A stretch of 64,000 bases of DNA from Alteromonas sp. LOR (lineage in GTDB: Bacteria; Pseudomonadota; Gammaproteobacteria; Enterobacterales; Alteromonadaceae), in assembly GCF_000753865.1 (NCBI RefSeq), contig NZ_JQFW01000057.1:62628-126627 (forward strand), in the 5' to 3' direction. Numbering within the stretch: position 1 is the stretch's first letter; each line of letters opens with the position of its first letter. The translations under genes were made by a program, and so were the position numbers. Positions 18,018 through 28,061 of the stretch are shown here, piece after piece. The notes beneath the pieces were generated by a model, which worked only from the letters and a program-made list of their open reading frames with translations, ran no database searches and was not told the DNA's origin.

Positions 18018-19160
18018 TTATGTAATTTTAATCTCTGCTGGAGCTACCCTAATCCAATCTTCATGATCTCTAGCATAAATTTTAGTAGTTTCCGAACTCG
18101 AATGTGCAGCTCGTTCCATAGGATCAATGTTAAGGCGTTTCTTATACAGAAATATAGATAATGCCCTAATTTCATGGAACGTAGGTCTCTCATTTTTCGG
18201 AAGTTCCTTGCAAATACCGAGTTCATCTCTAAGTTTACTAAACCCACGGCTAATATACTTGCTCGAAACTTGTAATGGATGGTCACAACCCTCTGCTATT
18301 AGTCTAGCGTAACGACCGATTCGATGAACTATATATGGTGATGCGATACCACGTTTACTCTCACCTATTATCCGCTTCATTTCCGAACTTATAGGAATTT
18401 CGACTCTTGATGAACTTAAGTTTTTAACCTTTTGTCTGTGCACTCGCAAATGTTGTTCGACTATGTGAGTATACTTCATTCGACTTATTTCAAGTGCACT
18501 ATGTGTTGTTTGCAATGACAAGCTCATTGCAATGTATAACCAATGTGTTTTAGGTTCAGCTTGTGCAGATTTAAGCATAAGAAGAAAATCGTCCTGTGAA
18601 AGCCGTTTACGTTTTTTTAAGGCAGTCTTTCGCATCATTTTTCTATCGGCATAGTTCTCTTCCATGGCAGACATGTCGACAAGATGACTAAAGACTTTTC
18701 TCAAAAAGCTTATTTTTCGATTGTAAACATTGTCGCTTTTGCCTTCGGTTACTATGTTTAGGAATTCGTTTACATGTTCGAGTGTTATTGATTTTGTATA
18801 TACATCGCCTATGGCGTTTGAAAGTCGGTCGCAATCTTTGTAAAACGTATCTAGTGCGTTTTCCCCAATGCCACTTTTGGTCACGACTACTTTCACGTTA
18901 GGTAGCCATTCATCTAGTGGTTTGTTGAACTTATCTAGTTTTCTTTTTTGTTCTAATAAAACCGAATCTAAATCAAAGCTTCTAAATCGGTTATTATATT
19001 GTTGCGTTGTTGCAATTGCTAAATCGAGAGTAGTGCCTATTGGTAGATAGTGGTATTTTCCTTCGATATCAATGAAGTAGTATCGACAAGCATTTCGTAC
19101 ATATTTCTCTCTTAAACCTGTTGGCCAATGTTCTCTACCCGCCATTCTTTTTCTGCTCAT
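18018..19160 (-). CDS. int: Lambda-Int-like tyrosine integrase of island 1, first catalytic Arg replaced
   Basis: A 380-residue phage-type integrase. The C-terminal half aligns well with lambda Int: PTFHEIRALSIFLYKK carries His329 and Arg332, AAHSSSETTKIYARDHEDW carries His353 and the nucleophile Tyr362. In the first catalytic box, where lambda has TGQRVGD, this protein has TTHSALE (residues 218-224). The Arg position is Ser221, codon AGT at 18498-18500 on the minus strand. The rest is full length with no frameshift. It lies 210 bp from attL and 1 bp downstream of the excisionase gene. It may be impaired for recombination. Confidence 0.9.
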   Translation of the reverse strand: MSRKRMAGREHWPTGLREKYVRNACRYYFIDIEGKYHYLPIGTTLDLAIATTQQYNNRFRSFDLDSVLLEQKRKLDKFNKPLDEWLPNVKVVVTKSGIGENALDTFYKDCDRLSNAIGDVYTKSITLEHVNEFLNIVTEGKSDNVYNRKISFLRKVFSHLVDMSAMEENYADRKMMRKTALKKRKRLSQDDFLLMLKSAQAEPKTHWLYIAMSLSLQTTHSALEISRMKYTHIVEQHLRVHRQKVKNLSSSRVEIPISSEMKRIIGESKRGIASPYIVHRIGRYARLIAEGCDHPLQVSSKYISRGFSKLRDELGICKELPKNERPTFHEIRALSIFLYKKRLNIDPMERAAHSSSETTKIYARDHEDWIRVAPAEIKIT

Positions 19161-19161
19161 T

Positions 19162-19404
19162 TCATTTCCCTCCCATTACTTTGTTCAACAATTCAATCGA
19201 TTTTGCCTCAAGCTGATTTGAGAAAAATGAATCTGGTTGTTTATTAGGGATTACAAGCCACCTGCCTGTTGGTGTTTTTTCACCCGCCAGTCTTCCTGCT
19301 TTTATCCAATTGATAACGGTCTTTGTTGTGATTCTAGAGCCAGGAAAATAGACGTCCAGGTATTGTTTTGGTTTAAGTTTAATATCTCTAGTTTTGGAGT
19401 TCAT
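19162..19404 (-). CDS. xis: Excisionase (Xis-like DNA-binding protein)
   Basis: An 80-residue basic protein with a winged-helix/MerR-like HTH: ITTKTVINWIKAGRLAGEKT followed by PTGRWLVIP. This is the pattern of recombination directionality factors encoded beside lambda-type integrases. Its TGA is separated from the integrase ATG by one base, so the two are co-translated. It should bend DNA at the island ends and promote excision. Confidence 0.82.
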   Translation of the reverse strand: MNSKTRDIKLKPKQYLDVYFPGSRITTKTVINWIKAGRLAGEKTPTGRWLVIPNKQPDSFFSNQLEAKSIELLNKVMGGK

Positions 19405-19878
19405 GATCGCTCACCTCCAAAATTAAATTTAATGACAGTTTTACTACTGATAATAAAAAATACTACACGCATGATTTTTTACTCCCATGGCAAAAGCACA
19501 GGAGTAAATTCCCCTAGTATGCTTCTATTTTTCGTTTCATCCTCAATTTCTCTTTTTTAATTAATGGATATAAACAGTTATCAAATAATAGCAGAACACT
19601 CCAAAAAGTCAATGTAACCAATTGAAATATAACGATATTATTATAAATGCAGGGGTTAAATTATTGTTTTTATTTTGTGTTTTTTTTGAAATTTTTATAA
19701 AAATTTGGGTTTCAAGGGGCTTGCCCTTTGACCAGAAGGATGGTTTGAGAATCAAAGCTCCTATCTGGCTAAGAAGAAAGTTTTTCAATAGATATTAGCG
19801 ATTATCACGAATGTATCGATAGCAGGTTTTCAGGTACAAGATTTATGGTAAAAAATTAATATAATAAAATAATTTGAA
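19405..19878. other. AT-rich intergenic region between xis and the relaxase gene
   Basis: No convincing gene. Positions 19610-19627 (CAATGTAACCAATTGAAA) recur with one mismatch at 31266-31283 near the right end. An imperfect palindrome (AAGGGGCTTGCCCTT, about 19716-19732) lies 145 bp before the relaxase start, preceded by an A/T tract. This layout is what an origin of transfer would look like, but no nic site can be recognised. Confidence 0.35.
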
Positions 19879-20757
19879 ATGTTAAAAAATTGGATAGTCA
19901 AAACGACACAGATAAAAAATAAAGAAACAGGATTTATAGCCCACGTAAACTACCTAATTGATGAAAAAAGGCCATCTCATCACTACACAAATATCAGTGT
20001 TTTAGTAAACAATGCTGATGCAATAGTTTCCGCTGTGGATGAAAGACAGAAAAATCGTAAGTTAAAAGGTTTACGAGGTGGCGGAGTTAGAAATTATTGT
20101 ACTTCTTTTATCCTGACAGTCCCTAGAGATATTAAGCAGCCTAATAAGAAAGACTGGCAGAAGATCATCCAGTTAACGTTATCAAAAATTGCGTCAGAAA
20201 CGGGTTTAGATATTAAACTTATCTTTAAGCATTGTGTTGCCGTATTGCATGACGAATCGAAGTCTACAGATAAATCTAGTCATGTTCATTTGTTGGTATC
20301 AAATGTTATTTCAAATGAATTTCAAAAGTCAATCACACAAAAAGCCGTTACCTTAGCGGTTAAAAATGCCCTAAATGAGGGTGTGCTAAAAACCGTAGGA
20401 GAAAATAATATTGACTACACGCCAAAACGCAAACAGCGTTACAACAAACCTTCATGGGCATTCCGACAAGAAAGAAATGAAGAAATAGAAAAGAAGCTTA
20501 AAGCACTAAAGAGCGCATACCGCTCAGTAATTTCGTCCATTAAAGACTGGACAAATCACTATCTTACTTCCTTGATAAAACAAAGTGAAAGCAAAGCAAA
20601 TGATGTTTCTAACAAACTCGACCACATCGGCACATTATCTGCAAATGCTGAATTCGCCTTTGATCCGACTATTAAGATGATCGAAAGCCAAAACTTGTCA
20701 ATGCCAGAAAAAACCAAAGTAACCCCCAAAAGAAAGCGAAAACGCAGGAAGAGATAA
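19879..20757 (+). CDS. Small HUH-type relaxase / mobilisation protein
   Basis: A 292-residue basic protein. Residues 118-137 read HCVAVLHDES...SSHVHL, the two-histidine motif of HUH relaxases (His124, His135, His137). Tyr25 in VNYLID is a candidate nucleophile near the N-terminus. The C-terminal third is helical and ends in a run of Lys/Arg. It would nick an oriT and lead DNA transfer using a helper element's secretion system. Family placement (MobA/MobQ-like) is tentative. The gene is AT-rich like the rest of the island. Confidence 0.65.
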   Translation: MLKNWIVKTTQIKNKETGFIAHVNYLIDEKRPSHHYTNISVLVNNADAIVSAVDERQKNRKLKGLRGGGVRNYCTSFILTVPRDIKQPNKKDWQKIIQLTLSKIASETGLDIKLIFKHCVAVLHDESKSTDKSSHVHLLVSNVISNEFQKSITQKAVTLAVKNALNEGVLKTVGENNIDYTPKRKQRYNKPSWAFRQERNEEIEKKLKALKSAYRSVISSIKDWTNHYLTSLIKQSESKANDVSNKLDHIGTLSANAEFAFDPTIKMIESQNLSMPEKTKVTPKRKRKRRKR

Positions 20758-20817
20758 CTCAAGACTAGTGAAAAAACTTTTTTTAAATAATATCAAAATT
20801 ATAACAAAGGAAAATTT

Positions 20818-21339
20818 ATGAATAATAACAATAATATATACCATAACATTACTAATAAAGTACTTGATAATTTATATAATCAAATAGACGGGGTATGGCT
20901 TTCAAAACATATAAAATCTTTAATCGAAAACCACCATTCATTTGTTCAGGTATTATTTAATTGTGAAGTCAGTTCTGTTTGTAAAATAATAAATCATTTT
21001 TTCGATTCTAGGAGAAAGTGGGATAGTCAAAGAGCCAGTGTTCTCGCACGTAAAATAATAAACCTCAATAGCGAACACTATAAAAAACTCTCGCTCAAAA
21101 TATTTATTAGAGCAGGTCTTAGTATTGAGTTAGCAATTATGGCGTTAGAAGTTGCACATGGGAAATGGCATAGAACAAACGCAAAACTTGAACCTTTTGA
21201 AGAAATATTCGATTTGAACCGCCAGCTTAGAGAAAATCAAGATAATAGCAGGAGTGATGAGTCTGAAAAGCAACACACTACTTGTTCTAACATCGGGCTA
21301 AAACTCAGCCTCAATGCAGGGACCAAATATAAGAATTAA
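20818..21339 (+). CDS. Hypothetical island protein
   Basis: A 173-residue protein starting with an Asn-rich tract (MNNNNNIYHN). It has a strong AAAGGAAA ribosome site. It is mainly helical with no membrane segment or recognised motif. The C-terminal 45 residues are polar and probably disordered. It follows the relaxase by 60 bp on the same strand, so a role in mobilisation is possible but unproved. Confidence 0.55.
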   Translation: MNNNNNIYHNITNKVLDNLYNQIDGVWLSKHIKSLIENHHSFVQVLFNCEVSSVCKIINHFFDSRRKWDSQRASVLARKIINLNSEHYKKLSLKIFIRAGLSIELAIMALEVAHGKWHRTNAKLEPFEEIFDLNRQLRENQDNSRSDESEKQHTTCSNIGLKLSLNAGTKYKN

Positions 21340-21938
21340 AAAAAAGACAACCTTAGTGTTGAGTACTTTCAAAATTATGATAAATAATTACCTATAGATG
21401 TTTTTTTGTTCACATCTCTAGAGTACGGGTAAACCAACCAGCACTAGTCTAAAGCAGGGCGTTGCAGCTATATGCTGTACAAAATAAAAACAAAACGATG
21501 GTGTTCACTGTTGCATTTGACGGGATGTATCTTCGGATATAAACAGGTTTAGTGGTGAACTTTTATCAACCGATTGAAAAAGAGGTGTTAAAAATTAAAG
21601 GCTAAAAAATTCTTATAGCCAGAACTTTTAAGTTCGAGGAGTGATGCCCTTTAAGTCAATGAGTTTGGTTAGCTCAGCAGTTAAGCCCCCCTCAATCTAC
21701 TGCAGAAATAATGCCTGATAAAATAGTATGGCGCCATCGCAATAGTTTTTACATGATAGGATAATGCACTCTCCCAGTTCACCCCCCCGTCAAGATTACT
21801 CTTTTGCCTATAACTCACAGATTGAAGCATTTCTTATGATCAACGTGTGTTTTATTTATACACCAAGACTAGTTTGCACGTAGCTAATTTCGCTTAATTT
21901 TGTTACTTTATTGTTTTAAAACAACGGAGTGTCAGTAA
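21340..21938. other. Non-coding stretch before the hsd operon
   Basis: No open frame with coding character is visible. It should hold the promoter of the type I restriction operon. A GGAGTG ribosome site (21926-21931) precedes the GTG start of hsdM. The base composition is mixed and several short stretches look like relics, but none could be identified. Confidence 0.4.
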
Positions 21939-23510
21939 GTGGCAAAACCTACAATCAAAAAACAAAAGTCATTTGAAGAAACTCTTTGGGACTCCGCTAA
22001 CAAATTACGCGGTAGTGTTGAGTCTTCTGAATATAAGCACATCGTACTAAGCCTGATTTTCCTAAAGTTTATTAGTGACACGTTCGAGCAGCACAAGCAA
22101 AAACTAATCGATAAAGGTCAAGAAAAGTATGTTGACTTAGTTCAAGCATACACTAAAGAAAACGTTTTTTACCTGCCACACGAAAGCCGTTGGGGCTACG
22201 TACAGCAAAATGCCAAACAAGAGGATATTGCGCTGAAGATTGATACGGCATTAAGCACTATCGAAAAAACCAACAAAGCACTGCAAGGCGCATTACCCGA
22301 TAATTACTTTTCTCGCCTTGGTTTAGACGTGAGCAAGTTATCTGCTCTTATCGATGTTGTGAACAATATTGATACTTTGGCTAATGCACATATTGATGTA
22401 GTTGGTCGTGTGTATGAATATTTCCTTGCTAAATTTGCAATTGCTGAAGGTAAGGGTAAAGGTGAGTTCTATACGCCAAAGAGCATTGTTAATTTAATTG
22501 CAGAACTGATCGAGCCATACAGGGGGAAAATCTACGATCCGTGTTGCGGTTCAGGTGGTATGTTTGTTCAGTCAATGAAGTTCATAGAAAACCATAAAGG
22601 CAATACCAAGGATATTTCGGTTTATGGCCAAGAATACACAGGTGCAACCTACAAACTCGCGAAAATGAACCTCGCTATTCGTGGTATCTCTGCCAATCTA
22701 GGCGCAGCTGCAAAAGATACCTTCGCAAACGATCAGCATGAAACTTTAAAAGCTGATTTTATTATGGCAAACCCACCATTCAACCAGAAAGATTGGCGAG
22801 CTTCTGATGAGTTTGTTGATGATCATCGTTGGGACGGATACGAAACACCGCAAACAGGTAACGCCAACTATGGTTGGATTTTGCATATGGTATCAAAGCT
22901 ATCTGAAAACGGAGTGGCAGGATTCATTCTTGCTAATGGTGCATTGTCAGGTGATGGTACAGAAAAGGCTATTCGCCAGAAACTTGTCGAGAATGGCTTA
23001 GTTGAAGCGATCATCATTCTCCCGATGAAGATGTTTTATACGACCGATATCAGTGTGACACTTTGGGTTATTAATAAGAACAAGAAAGAGCGAACTGTTC
23101 CACACGAAGATCTGACTCGTCATTACCGTAACCGTGAAGACAAAGTTCTATTTATGGATTTACGTAAACACGGTGAACCATTCGAGAAAAAATACGTTCA
23201 ATTCTCTCCAGAGAAAATTTCTGAAATTGCTGAAACGCTTCACACTTGGCAAGAAGTACGTGCCGAGACGGAATACAATGATATTGCTGAGTATTGTTAC
23301 TCTGCGACTAAAGAAGAGATCGCAGCAAAAGACTACTCATTAGTGCCAAGTAAATACATCGAGTTTAAGAATCACGATGAAGATGTCGATTTTGACCAGA
23401 AAATGAGTCGCATGCGAGATGACTTTACAGCACTATTAAAGCAAGAAAAAAAGTCGAAATCGGAACTTTTATCTGTGTTTGAAGAGTTGGGTTATGAGAT
23501 CACACTATAA
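21939..23510 (+). CDS. hsdM: Type I restriction-modification system DNA methyltransferase subunit
   Basis: A 523-residue protein starting at GTG. The N-terminal helical HsdM domain (SFEETLWDSANKLRGS) is followed by the N6-adenine methyltransferase core: SAM-binding YDPCCGSGGMF at 199-209 and the catalytic NPPF at 278-281. It methylates adenine in the sequence chosen by HsdS, protecting the host DNA. It is the first gene of the operon and overlaps hsdS. Confidence 0.96.
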   Translation: MAKPTIKKQKSFEETLWDSANKLRGSVESSEYKHIVLSLIFLKFISDTFEQHKQKLIDKGQEKYVDLVQAYTKENVFYLPHESRWGYVQQNAKQEDIALKIDTALSTIEKTNKALQGALPDNYFSRLGLDVSKLSALIDVVNNIDTLANAHIDVVGRVYEYFLAKFAIAEGKGKGEFYTPKSIVNLIAELIEPYRGKIYDPCCGSGGMFVQSMKFIENHKGNTKDISVYGQEYTGATYKLAKMNLAIRGISANLGAAAKDTFANDQHETLKADFIMANPPFNQKDWRASDEFVDDHRWDGYETPQTGNANYGWILHMVSKLSENGVAGFILANGALSGDGTEKAIRQKLVENGLVEAIIILPMKMFYTTDISVTLWVINKNKKERTVPHEDLTRHYRNREDKVLFMDLRKHGEPFEKKYVQFSPEKISEIAETLHTWQEVRAETEYNDIAEYCYSATKEEIAAKDYSLVPSKYIEFKNHDEDVDFDQKMSRMRDDFTALLKQEKKSKSELLSVFEELGYEITL

Positions 23511-24780
23511 GCGTATTGGTGATTACGTCACTCAAATCAAATTAAAAAATACGGATGGCTCTATTTCTTCGCTTAAAGGGATAAACATTAATAAACACTT
23601 TATGCCTTCGGTTGCGAACATCAATGGTACAGATCTAAGCAAGTACCGAGTTGTTAAGAAAAATCAATTTGCATTTAACCCAATGCACGTTGGCCGAGAT
23701 GAAGTGTTGCCCATTTCAATGCTTGAAGATGATGAACCAATTATTGTATCGCCAGCATATGTGGTTTTTGTGGTAAAGGATGAAAAAGAGCTTTTACCTG
23801 CATATCTGATGATGTGGTGCAGACGCTCAGAGTTCGACCGAAACGCTTGGTTTATGACTGACAATAGTGTCCGTGGAGGTTTTAGTTGGGCTGATTTCTG
23901 CGATATGGAACTACCTGTCCCGTCTATCGAAAAACAGCGTGAAATTGTACGTGAATACAACGTAGTAAATGACCGTATCGCACTCAATAAAAAACTCACT
24001 CAAAAGCTAGAAGATACCGCTCGAACCATTTACAAACACTGGTTTGTCGATTTTGAGTTTCCGATCTCTAAAGAATATGCAGAGTCCATCTGTAAGCCAG
24101 CACTAAAGGGTAAACCTTACAAATCTTCAGGTGGTGAGATGAAGTATTGTGGGGAATTAGAAAAAGATATTCCGTTAGATTGGAGTTATGGACAATTTAA
24201 TACCCTTGTAAAAATACAAAGTGGTTATGCTTTCAAAAGTTCTGATTTTACTAAAACTGGTCTCAGAAAAATTATAAAAATAAAAAATATAACTCCACCG
24301 AGTATTAGTCTAGAAGAGTCAATGTTCTTTGATGGAGAGGTAACTCCCAACTTGAGTAAATACGAAGTATCCTTTAGAGATATTTTGATCTCAATGACTG
24401 GTTCAACTGCAAATCAAATGAACTCGGCAGTTGGTCAAGTAGGAAGGTATTTGCTTAATTTTCAATCTTTAATGAATCAGCGTGTAGGTAAGTTAACATT
24501 GTTAAAAGATAGCATTAGCTCTGAATTTTGCTATCAATTTATCTCTGATATCGAAACACACCTGGAGTTGCTCGCGGGTTCAACAGGAAGTGCCAACCAA
24601 GCCAATATTTCTCCAACGCAAATTGAAAGTTTAAAGCTCGTCATACCTAAGACTGGGCTAATGTCAAAATACGATCGAATTGCTGTTCCAATCGTTGATA
24701 GGTTGGCATTAATTAGTCAAGAAAACTCAAAGTTAGAAGCGCTAAAAACTATAATTAATATAAGAATGTCGAAGGCTTAG
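23494..24780 (+). CDS. hsdS: Type I restriction system specificity subunit
   Basis: About 428 residues from ATG 23494 (MRSHYKRIGDYV), overlapping hsdM by 17 bp. A TTG five codons upstream is an alternative. Two target-recognition domains are joined by conserved helical spacers: the first spacer is PSIEKQREIVREYN...LEDTARTIYKHWFVDFEFP, and the second TRD ends with SPTQIESLKLVIP. It sets the bipartite DNA sequence recognised by both methylation and cleavage. The second TRD region (from about 24160) is more AT-rich than the first, as expected from TRD exchange. Confidence 0.95.
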   Translation: MRSHYKRIGDYVTQIKLKNTDGSISSLKGININKHFMPSVANINGTDLSKYRVVKKNQFAFNPMHVGRDEVLPISMLEDDEPIIVSPAYVVFVVKDEKELLPAYLMMWCRRSEFDRNAWFMTDNSVRGGFSWADFCDMELPVPSIEKQREIVREYNVVNDRIALNKKLTQKLEDTARTIYKHWFVDFEFPISKEYAESICKPALKGKPYKSSGGEMKYCGELEKDIPLDWSYGQFNTLVKIQSGYAFKSSDFTKTGLRKIIKIKNITPPSISLEESMFFDGEVTPNLSKYEVSFRDILISMTGSTANQMNSAVGQVGRYLLNFQSLMNQRVGKLTLLKDSISSEFCYQFISDIETHLELLAGSTGSANQANISPTQIESLKLVIPKTGLMSKYDRIAVPIVDRLALISQENSKLEALKTIINIRMSKA

Positions 24781-24783
24781 AGA

Positions 24784-27700
24784 ATGAAATTCACAGAAGA
24801 GAGGCTTGAACAAGCCATCATTGAGCTGCTAGGGAAAGAGGGCTACCCACATACAAGTGGTGATGTCATTGAGAGAGCACCTGAAGATGTCCTGATTAAG
24901 CCCGACCTCCGTGAATTTTTAGCCAAACGTTACCAAGATGAAGGCATTACAGCCTATGAGATAGAGCAAATTATCCATAAGCTTGAGTACTTGCCAGCAT
25001 CTGATCTCTACGATACCAACAAAACTATTATGAAGCTTTTTTCGGATGGCTTTTTACTGAAACGTGAAGATGCCAGCCAAAAAGATTTGTACATTCAGTT
25101 AATTGACTTTGATAGTGTTGCTTCAACATTAGCCACTGATACACAAGAGCAGTTAAAAGTCGCTGAACCAAGTTTGGGATACAAACCTAAGCAAGATAGC
25201 AATATTTATCGCATCGTTAATCAGATGGAAATACAAGGCTATGAGCTACGTATTCCTGATGGCATTCTTTATATAAACGGTTTGCCACTTGTAGTTTTTG
25301 AATTTAAGAGTGCCATTCGTGAAGAAGCGAACATCTATGATGCTTATAAGCAACTTACCACTCGTTATGACCGTGATATCCCAGAGCTATTTAAATACAA
25401 CGCTTTATGCGTAATTAGTGATGGTGTAAACACTAAGATGGGGTCGTATTTTGCGCCCTATGAGTTTTATTATTCTTGGCGCAAAATTACGGGTGAAGAA
25501 AAGCTTGGTAAAGACGGAATTAACTCACTCTTCACTATGGTTAGTGGTTTATTTAACAAGCAACGTTTGACTAATGTGATACGTCATTTTATTTACGTAC
25601 CAGACACATCTAGCAAGCAAGAAAAAATAGTTTGCCGTTACCCTCAGTATTATGCAGCAACAAAGCTTTTTGCCAATATCAAGCAACATATTAAGCAGAT
25701 AGATAGCCAAGGTAATTTGATTGTTACTGATGGTTTGCGAGATGGTAAAGGTGGTACTTACTTTGGTGCAACAGGATGCGGCAAAAGCTACACAATGTTG
25801 TTCTTAACTCGGTTATTGATGAAAGATGTTGAATTAGGTAGCCCCACTATTATTCTTATCACCGATAGGACTGATTTAGATGATCAGCTTGCTGGCCAAT
25901 TCACTAATGCAAAAGCTTATGTTGGTGACCAAAGCATTATCAGCGTTGAAAGTCGAAATGAGCTACGTGAATACCTAAAAGGACGAAAAAGTGGCGGTGT
26001 TCTCCTTACGACCATTCATAAATTTACTGAAGATTTAGCACTGCTTACTGAGCGAACTAATGTTATTTGTATTTCTGATGAGGCACACCGTAGCCAAACT
26101 AATTTAGAACAAAAAATTACCGTTACAGAAGATGGTGTGAAAAAGACATACGGCTTTGCTAAATACCTGCACGACTCGTTACCAAATGCCACCTATGTTG
26201 GCTTTACAGGTACACCGATAGACGCAACGTTAGATGTATTTGGTGCGGTAGTTGATAGTTACACAATGACTGAATCTGTCTTTGACGAAATTACCGTGCG
26301 TATTGTTTATGAAGGGCGAGCAGCCAAGGTCTTACTTGATGGTCGTCAGCTCGATGAAGTCGAAAAGTATTATAAAGAATGTGAAGAGGTTGGCACTAAC
26401 GAGTACCAGATAGATAAAAGTAAAAAAACAATGGCCAGCATGTCTACCATCCTTGGCGATCCTGATCGTATAAAAGCCATAGCTGAAGACTTTGTTGAGC
26501 ACTACGAGAATCGCGTTGAAGAAGGCACGACTCAAAAAGGCAAAGCAATGTTTGTTTGTAGTAGCCGTGAAATTGCTTACCAATTTTATAAAGAGGTGAT
26601 TGCTCTTCGTCCTGAATGGGATGAAGTGAAAGTGTGTGAAGAAGGGGCAATCTTATCTGAAAATGATAAGAAAAAAGTTAAGCCTATGGAACGGCTTAAA
26701 ATGATCATGACCCGTAACAAAGACGATGAAAAAGCTCTTTGGGATAAGGTTGGTAATAAAGAATACCGTAAAGAGCTTGATCGACAGTTTAAAAACGAAA
26801 AGTCTAACTTCAAAATCGCCATAGTGGTTGATATGTGGTTAACGGGCTTTGATGTGCCATTTCTAGACACCATTTACATTGATAAGCCGCTACAGAAGCA
26901 CAACCTGATCCAAACTATCTCAAGGGTAAACCGAAAGTTCGAGGGGAAAGAAAACGGTCTCGTGGTTGATTACATTGGGATTAAAAAGCAAATGAATCTT
27001 GCGCTATCTCAATATACTGGTGGGCAAAAACAAGATATGGAAGATATTAAGCAGTCCGTGATTATAGTAAAAGATCACTTAAGTTTGTTGGATGGCTTGT
27101 TCCATAAATTTGATTCAAAACCCTACTTTATAGGGACTCCGTTAGAACAGCTACATTGCTTAAATGCATCGGCTGATTATGTACTGCGAACTCAGAAATT
27201 TGAAAAGACATTTATGGATTTGGCGAAGCGCTTAAAGTCTGCTTATGACATTTGTGTTGGTAGTAGCGAACTTAATCAAGCTCACAAAGATAAAATTCAT
27301 TACTACTTAGCGGTTCGAACGATAGTATTTAAAATTACCACTGGCGGTGCGCCAGATGTTGAGCAAATGAATAGGAAAGTTCGTGATTTAGTTAAGGATG
27401 CATTGATCAGCGATGGCGTTGAAGAAATCTTTAAGCTTGGTGACAATACTGATGGCGAAATCGATATATTTGATGAGGATTACCTTGCAAAGTTAGAGGT
27501 GATTAAACAGCCTAATACAAAACTACAATTGCTACAGCAAATGCTGGCTAAGGCAATTGGAGAATTTAAAAAGACCAACAAGGTAAAAGGTGTAGACTTT
27601 TCAAAGAAGATGAATTTGTTGGTTGAAAAATACAACGAACGTGATGAAAAAGATGTCCTTCGCTCAGAGGTGATCAACGATTTCTCTGACGAAATTATTA

Positions 27701-28038
27701 ATCTATATAACGAATTGCGTGATGAGATGGCATCATTCGGTGAGATGGGTATAGATTTTGAGGAGAAAGCATTTTACGACATATTACTTTCACTTGCTCA
27801 TAAGTATGACTTCACTTACCCAGAAGATAAACTGCTTGAGTTGGCTCAGGAAGTGAAAAAGGTTATTGATGACAAAACTAAGTACACCGATTGGAACAAG
27901 CGCGCAGATATAAAGGCAGAATTGCATTTTGACCTGATAATCTTGCTTGATGAGTGGGGATACCCACCAATTGATCGTGATGAAGTGTATAAAGAGATAT
28001 TTGAGCAGGCTGAGAATTTTAAAAGACATAACAATTAA
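24784..28038 (+). CDS. hsdR: Type I restriction system endonuclease/translocase subunit
   Basis: A 1084-residue protein, full length. The nuclease motif is Asp159...Glu173-Phe-Lys175 (PD-(D/E)xK). The SF2 translocase has Walker A FGATGCGKS at 327-335 and DEAH at 432-435, with further helicase motifs GFTGTPI and QTISRVNR downstream. It pulls DNA and cuts at a distance when the HsdM2S complex meets unmodified sites. It starts 3 bp after hsdS. All motifs look intact, so the system should be active. Confidence 0.96.
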   Translation: MKFTEERLEQAIIELLGKEGYPHTSGDVIERAPEDVLIKPDLREFLAKRYQDEGITAYEIEQIIHKLEYLPASDLYDTNKTIMKLFSDGFLLKREDASQKDLYIQLIDFDSVASTLATDTQEQLKVAEPSLGYKPKQDSNIYRIVNQMEIQGYELRIPDGILYINGLPLVVFEFKSAIREEANIYDAYKQLTTRYDRDIPELFKYNALCVISDGVNTKMGSYFAPYEFYYSWRKITGEEKLGKDGINSLFTMVSGLFNKQRLTNVIRHFIYVPDTSSKQEKIVCRYPQYYAATKLFANIKQHIKQIDSQGNLIVTDGLRDGKGGTYFGATGCGKSYTMLFLTRLLMKDVELGSPTIILITDRTDLDDQLAGQFTNAKAYVGDQSIISVESRNELREYLKGRKSGGVLLTTIHKFTEDLALLTERTNVICISDEAHRSQTNLEQKITVTEDGVKKTYGFAKYLHDSLPNATYVGFTGTPIDATLDVFGAVVDSYTMTESVFDEITVRIVYEGRAAKVLLDGRQLDEVEKYYKECEEVGTNEYQIDKSKKTMASMSTILGDPDRIKAIAEDFVEHYENRVEEGTTQKGKAMFVCSSREIAYQFYKEVIALRPEWDEVKVCEEGAILSENDKKKVKPMERLKMIMTRNKDDEKALWDKVGNKEYRKELDRQFKNEKSNFKIAIVVDMWLTGFDVPFLDTIYIDKPLQKHNLIQTISRVNRKFEGKENGLVVDYIGIKKQMNLALSQYTGGQKQDMEDIKQSVIIVKDHLSLLDGLFHKFDSKPYFIGTPLEQLHCLNASADYVLRTQKFEKTFMDLAKRLKSAYDICVGSSELNQAHKDKIHYYLAVRTIVFKITTGGAPDVEQMNRKVRDLVKDALISDGVEEIFKLGDNTDGEIDIFDEDYLAKLEVIKQPNTKLQLLQQMLAKAIGEFKKTNKVKGVDFSKKMNLLVEKYNERDEKDVLRSEVINDFSDEIINLYNELRDEMASFGEMGIDFEEKAFYDILLSLAHKYDFTYPEDKLLELAQEVKKVIDDKTKYTDWNKRADIKAELHFDLIILLDEWGYPPIDRDEVYKEIFEQAENFKRHNN

Positions 28039-28061
28039 ATAATTAGATTTGGAATACTGAA

